A stretch of DNA of 64,000 bases, taken from assembly GCF_023015985.1 (NCBI RefSeq), contig NZ_JALKAO010000004.1, forward strand, positions 62,001-126,000, written 5' to 3'. The DNA is from Marivita sp. S6314 (lineage in GTDB: Bacteria > Pseudomonadota > Alphaproteobacteria > Rhodobacterales > Rhodobacteraceae). The notes under the pieces are model-generated. The model was not told where the DNA came from, ran no database searches, and saw only the letters and a list, made by a program, of their open reading frames with translations. This document shows, one piece after another, positions 60,712 to 64,000 of this stretch (within the stretch, counting starts at the first letter, position 1; every line of letters starts with the position of its first letter). The translations under genes were made by a program, and so were the position numbers.

Positions 60712-60847
60712 AGTAAAGGCCCTTCTGCCACGCGAGTGATGCGACCATTTTCGGCAAATTGTACCGATTTCGCCTTCAAGGCGCCCATTTTCCCCATGAT
60801 TGTCTACGCCAAGGACAAAGAGCAACGCTCCGAAAAGGAGGCAGACC

Positions 60848-61483
60848 ATGAAAACCCTGTTTAAATCCGCCGTAGCCGTCGCGCTGGCGCTGTCGCTGAG
60901 CGCATGTGCCAGCACGCAATCCGCCAGCCGGGCCGCGATGCCCGACGACACGATGATGGGGCTGATCCAGCCGGATTACACCATCGACAGCTTTACCGTG
61001 TCGGTGCCGAAATCGCTGACCGTCAACGAGCGCAACACCTATTATCCGCGTGGCGATATCGTCTGGCGCGGTGATGCGCTTGGGGATCGGCACGCGCAGG
61101 TCAAGGCGATGTTTGAAACATCGCTGCGCGCCGCGGCCCCGCGTGTGCAGGGAAGTCGCCCGGTGCGCGTGGACATCCAGGTGACCCGATTCCATGCCTT
61201 GTCGGAAAAGGCGCGGTACACCGTGGGCGGGGTTCACGACATATCGTTCCTGCTGCGCCTGGTGGATGCGGAAACCGGTCTGCAAATCGGGCGGACGAAA
61301 GATGTGAGTGCTGATCTTGCCGGATTGGACGGACAGGCCGCGATTGCCGCCGATGCCCGTGGCGACACGCAAAAGAATCGCCTGACGACCCATCTGACCA
61401 ATGTGTTGATCGAAGAACTGACCGTGCCGGGCGGGCACCGGAACGCAGATCTGGGGCTCTTGCAGCGCATCAACAACCTCTGA
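60848..61483 (+). CDS. Lipoprotein of unknown function, DUF6778-like
   Basis: A 211-residue protein with a lipoprotein signal: hydrophobic SAVAVALALSLSAC with lipobox LSAC, the lipidated Cys at about residue 20, so it should sit in the outer or inner membrane facing the periplasm. The ATG at 60848 has a perfect AAAAGGAGG site. The mature part has VSVPKSLTVNERNTYYPRGDIVWRGD in its first third, VRVDIQVTRFHALSEKARYTVGG, and IAADARGDTQKNRL, a pattern I associate with a Rhodobacterales-specific family. Function unknown. Divergent from edd, 194 bases apart. Confidence 0.75.
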   Translation: MKTLFKSAVAVALALSLSACASTQSASRAAMPDDTMMGLIQPDYTIDSFTVSVPKSLTVNERNTYYPRGDIVWRGDALGDRHAQVKAMFETSLRAAAPRVQGSRPVRVDIQVTRFHALSEKARYTVGGVHDISFLLRLVDAETGLQIGRTKDVSADLAGLDGQAAIAADARGDTQKNRLTTHLTNVLIEELTVPGGHRNADLGLLQRINNL

Positions 61484-61520
61484 CGGATTGTAAGGCTTCC
61501 CCCTTGGGAGCGAGGGGCGT

Positions 61521-61549
61521 AAAGGGGACGGTATGACACCGTCCCCTTT
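61521..61549 (+). promoter_or_regulatory. Perfect 12-bp hairpin with the rlmI-like start codon in its loop
   Basis: AAAGGGGACGGT (61521-61532) pairs completely with ACCGTCCCCTTT (61538-61549). The 5-base loop is ATGAC, whose ATG is the start codon of the next gene, and the ribosome site (GGGGA) is in the left arm. The structure should hinder initiation unless opened. It also resembles a terminator for the lipoprotein gene, with only three T residues. Confidence 0.75.
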
Positions 61550-62729
61550 GCCCGTACTTCGCCTGAAACCCAAAACCAAGCCGCAGGCGATCCGCCGCGG
61601 ATATCCCTGGGTCTATGCCAACGAGGTGGTCACCGACCGCCGAACCCGCGCCATGGTGCCCGGAACCATCGCTGTTCTGGAAGATGCCGAACGTCAGCCG
61701 CTTGCCTTGGTGGGGGTCAACCCGAATTCCAAGATCATCGGACGCGTTCTGGATCATGCCGACGCGACGGCCCCGGATCAGGCCTGGTTTGCCGCACGGT
61801 TGCGCAAGGCGCTGGCCCTGCGGGAGCGGTTGTTTCCGGCCCCCTATTACCGGTTGATACATGCCGAGGCGGATGGGTTGCCCGGGGTGATCATTGACCG
61901 GTTCGGCGATATCGCCGTGGTTCAACCAAACGCGGCATGGGCCGAGGGGTTGTTGCCAGAGCTTGCCGCCGCACTGGCCGAGGTCACCGGCGTGACCACG
62001 ATCCTCAAGAACGCCGGTGGACGCGGTCGCACGCTGGAGGGCTTGGACTCGGACGACGCGGTTCTGCTGGGGCAGGCGCCGACAGCGCCGGTTGCGGTTG
62101 AGATGAACGATGCGACCTATATGGCCGATCTGGTCAGTGGCCAGAAAACAGGCCTGTTTTATGACCAACGCCCGAACCACGCCTTCACGGCACGACTGGC
62201 CCAAGCGGCGCGGGTTCTGGACGTGTTTTCCCATGTCGGTGGGTTTGGACTGGCGGCACTGGCCGGCGGGGCAGAGCATGTGCACTGCGTGGACGGGTCA
62301 GAGGCGGCACTTGGATTGGCGCGGGACGGTGCCGCGCGGATGGGCGCGTCGGACAGGCTCTCCACGACACGCGGTGACGCGTTCGAGGTGCTGACAGGCT
62401 TGTCAGAGCACCCGGACCGGTTCGAATTGGTGATCTGTGATCCACCGGCCTTTGCGCCCTCGCACAAGGCCAGAGAGGCCGGGTTGCGCGCCTATGAGCG
62501 GATTGCGCGGCTGGCAGCACCTTTGGTGTCAGAAGACGGGTATCTGGTGCTGTGCTCCTGTTCACATGCCGCCGATCTGTCCGCCTTTACCGGGGCCTGC
62601 CTGCGCGGCATTGGCCGTGCCGGACGACGTGCGCAGCTCATTCACACCGGTCAGGCCGGACCGGACCATCCCTTGATGCCGCAGCTGGCGGAATCGGGCT
62701 ATCTCAAAGCGCTGTTCTTTCGCTTGTGA
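61533..62729 (+). CDS. rlmI: Class I rRNA methyltransferase, RlmI-like
   Basis: A 398-residue SAM-dependent RNA m5C methyltransferase of the RlmI/YccW group, which modifies 23S rRNA. The N-terminal PUA-like domain (residues 8-80, RLKPKTKPQAIRRGYPWVYANEV) binds RNA; the EEHI-like middle is residues 85-175; the Rossmann domain has VLDVFSHVGGFGLAAL near 225, CDPPAF near 305 and LCSCSHAAD near 350, with the catalytic Cys in CSCSH. The ATG at 61533 is inside a hairpin loop; a TTG at 61548 is the only close alternative. Stop overlaps the PIN gene by GTGA. Confidence 0.87.
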   Translation: MTPSPLPVLRLKPKTKPQAIRRGYPWVYANEVVTDRRTRAMVPGTIAVLEDAERQPLALVGVNPNSKIIGRVLDHADATAPDQAWFAARLRKALALRERLFPAPYYRLIHAEADGLPGVIIDRFGDIAVVQPNAAWAEGLLPELAAALAEVTGVTTILKNAGGRGRTLEGLDSDDAVLLGQAPTAPVAVEMNDATYMADLVSGQKTGLFYDQRPNHAFTARLAQAARVLDVFSHVGGFGLAALAGGAEHVHCVDGSEAALGLARDGAARMGASDRLSTTRGDAFEVLTGLSEHPDRFELVICDPPAFAPSHKAREAGLRAYERIARLAAPLVSEDGYLVLCSCSHAADLSAFTGACLRGIGRAGRRAQLIHTGQAGPDHPLMPQLAESGYLKALFFRL

Positions 62730-63271
62730 AAGTCCTGCTCGACACGTGCGTGCTTTATCCCACCGTGATGCGCGAAATGGTGTTGGGGGTGGCGGCAGAA
62801 GGCCTGTTTCAGCCACTTTGGTCACAGCGCATTCTTGACGAATGGTCTCGCGCCGCGACCAAGCTGGGCCCGCAGGGACAGGTGCAGGCCGATGCCGAAA
62901 TCGCCATGGTCTCGGCGCGCTGGCCGGATGCGCGGGTGAGCTTCAAACCCTCTGTGTTCGACCGGCTCTGGTTGCCGGACAAGAACGATATCCATGTTCT
63001 GGCAGCGGCGATCTGCGGGCATGCCGATCTTATTCTGACGATGAATGCCAAGGATTTTCCACGCAATATCCTTGCCGAAGAAGGGCTGTCGCGGTCAGAT
63101 CCGGACGGGTTCCTGGTGGGGCTGTATGCGAGTGCGCCGCAGGTCGTGGAATGTGTGGTCAATGCGGTTCATGCCGATGCCAACCGGCTGTCAGATCAAC
63201 AATGGGAGCGACACCGCTTGCTCAAGAAAGCGCGTCTTCCCCGCCTTGGCAAAAAGTTTACTGGGGGCTGA
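62726..63271 (+). CDS. PIN-domain protein (RSP_2602-type), putative ribonuclease
   Basis: A 181-residue PIN-fold protein. The metal-binding acids are Asp6 in VLLDTCVLYP, Glu in RILDEWSRA, Asp in DKNDIHVLAAA near residue 93, and Asp in LTMNAKDFP near 112. The GTG at 62726 overlaps the methyltransferase stop. Most PIN proteins are toxins paired with small antitoxins, but no antitoxin-sized gene is next to it, and the coupling to an rRNA methyltransferase gene suggests an RNA-processing role instead (inferred). The C-terminal ERHRLLKKARLPRLGK is basic, fit for RNA binding. Confidence 0.85.
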   Translation: MKVLLDTCVLYPTVMREMVLGVAAEGLFQPLWSQRILDEWSRAATKLGPQGQVQADAEIAMVSARWPDARVSFKPSVFDRLWLPDKNDIHVLAAAICGHADLILTMNAKDFPRNILAEEGLSRSDPDGFLVGLYASAPQVVECVVNAVHADANRLSDQQWERHRLLKKARLPRLGKKFTGG

Positions 63272-63297
63272 CCAGATTATTCGTACGAATAATCTGG
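63272..63297. repeat. 26-base perfect palindrome between convergent genes
   Basis: The half-site is CCAGATTATTCGT (63272-63284), followed exactly by its complement (63285-63297) with centre GTAC. It begins on the base after the PIN stop codon. The arms are AT-rich inside and no T-run follows. It may be a bidirectional terminator, a protein-binding site, or a recombination-type site. Confidence 0.7.
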
Positions 63298-63320
63298 AAC
63301 CCGTGAAGAAAAAATTAAGT

Positions 63321-64000
63321 TCAGCGCAGGTAATCCATCGGATCGACGCTGTCGAACCCCTTGCGCACTTCGAAATGCACCCGCGCCGGATCGAATTTCG
63401 CAACTTTTGCAATGGCTTGACCCCGGCTGACCGCATCGCCCTTTTTGACGGAAATGCCATCGACATGCGTGTAGACCGACAAGAGGTTGTCAGGATGCCG
63501 TATCACCAGAATATTTATCCCGTCGGTGTTGGTCGTGATCGCCGCCACCTGTCCGCTGGCCGCCGCCTTGACGGACGTGCCCACCGGCGCGCCGATATCA
63601 ATCCCGTCATTGCGGCCCTTGGCATAGGCGCGGATGATGTTGCCCTGCACCGGGAAACTCATCGCGGTGTCCGAAGCGCTTGCCGCTGTTTGACGGCCCA
63701 CATCGACACTGGGTGCCGCTGTTGCGGCGGCGGCCGGGGCCGGGGTTTCATCCGGCAACGGTTGGGAGGCCGAGGGTGGCTCTGGCGTGGGGGAACCCCG
63801 GCCCGGGGCCTGTGGTTCGCTGGAGCGCGGCGGGGCCTGTGTGGCAACCGGGATCAGCAGGAACTGACCCTCGCGCAGCGAGAAATTGCTGTCCAGCCCG
63901 TTCCACTCTGCCAGGGCGCGCACCGACACATTGTAAAGTCGGGAGATGGTAAAGGCGGTTTCACCGCGTTTGACCTGGTGGCGCACCGGCTCTGCCCCGG
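63321..64000 (-). CDS. LysM/M23-type murein hydrolase activator-like protein, cut by window edge
   Basis: The frame stays open to the right edge, so the N-terminus (signal peptide or lipobox) is missing; at least 226 residues are visible. A LysM module comes first (VKRGETAFTISRLYNVSVRALAEWN), then a Pro/Ala-rich linker of about 60 residues, then an M23 (LytM) domain. In this domain the zinc positions are altered: the N-terminal NDGIDIGAP has no His before Asp, while VYTHVDG and ARVHFEVRKG remain. This makes it probably a non-catalytic, NlpD/EnvC-like activator of amidases at the cell wall. A GTG at 63986 could look like a start, but homologues extend further. Confidence 0.85.
   Translation of the reverse strand, partial: GAEPVRHQVKRGETAFTISRLYNVSVRALAEWNGLDSNFSLREGQFLLIPVATQAPPRSSEPQAPGRGSPTPEPPSASQPLPDETPAPAAAATAAPSVDVGRQTAASASDTAMSFPVQGNIIRAYAKGRNDGIDIGAPVGTSVKAAASGQVAAITTNTDGINILVIRHPDNLLSVYTHVDGISVKKGDAVSRGQAIAKVAKFDPARVHFEVRKGFDSVDPMDYLR

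Noticed and set aside
1-64000. tRNA, rRNA, riboswitch, insertion-sequence and phage-integration signals
   Set aside because: Reading both strands I found no cloverleaf, conserved riboswitch core, transposase or integrase that I could support; a covariance-model search would be needed to be certain.

Overview
The window looks like chromosomal DNA of a Rhodobacterales (Roseobacter-group) alphaproteobacterium. The evidence is the high GC content, the heterotetrameric sarcosine oxidase operon in soxBDAG order, an Entner-Doudoroff edd-eda pair, the DUF1289-RuvX-CcmI neighbourhood, two tripartite/ABC uptake systems for organic acids, and many co-oriented catabolic genes that overlap by 1-8 bases. 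The genus cannot be fixed from the sequence alone. I saw no rRNA, tRNA, CRISPR, IS element or phage module.

Layout. (A) 1-5342, plus strand: an alpha/beta hydrolase end, a NicC-like FAD monooxygenase, a NicX/M29-like metalloenzyme and a NitT/TauT-type ABC importer, closed by a strong terminator. This looks like uptake and ring cleavage of a hydroxylated pyridine or similar aromatic. (B) 5416-9859, minus: flavin reductase, NMO-like flavoprotein, CoA-transferase and two alpha/beta hydrolases. (C) 10386-19097, plus: carotenoid/stilbene-cleaving oxygenase, aldehyde dehydrogenase, SDR, TctCBA transporter, PadR regulator and P450. Convergent with it is 19112-28171, minus: hydrolase, aldehyde dehydrogenase, ADP-forming acyl-CoA synthetase, DUF35 protein, SCP2-type thiolase, enoyl-CoA hydratase and two unlike acyl-CoA dehydrogenases. 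A divergent IclR regulator sits beside a perfect palindromic operator candidate. Together B and C could cleave, oxidise, CoA-activate and beta-oxidise a plant- or terpenoid/steroid-like substrate.

(D) 29254-35885: a possible relic, dusA, a PhyH-like dioxygenase, an RTX protein, a proline-rich secreted protein, DUF1289, ruvX and ccmI. (E) 36068-41428: soxBDAG, which demethylates sarcosine to glycine and a folate-bound C1 unit. (F) 41580-46703: a secreted protein, sodB, rarD-like, a LOG-family gene, a LysM protein and an HNH nuclease. (G) 46773-57672: an ABC sugar importer followed by a tightly overlapped run of cupin, HpcH/HpaI aldolase, alpha/beta hydrolase, RraA-like aldolase, OtnK, OtnC and OtnI, with a divergent GntR regulator. 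This is the best candidate for an undescribed pathway, because it feeds the known 3-oxo-tetronate route but lacks the usual dehydrogenase and adds two extra aldolase families. (H) 58156-60653: edd and eda behind a LacI-type operator candidate. (I) 60848-64000: a lipoprotein, an RlmI-like methyltransferase whose start codon sits in a hairpin loop, a PIN protein, a 26-base perfect palindrome, and the end of a LysM/M23 gene cut by the window edge.

Non-coding highlights are a cluster of seven inverted repeats in 57733-58124, stem-loops after two substrate-binding-protein genes, and several operator-like palindromes. Hairpins and palindromes were found by eye, so folding energies and genome-wide copy numbers are not known.
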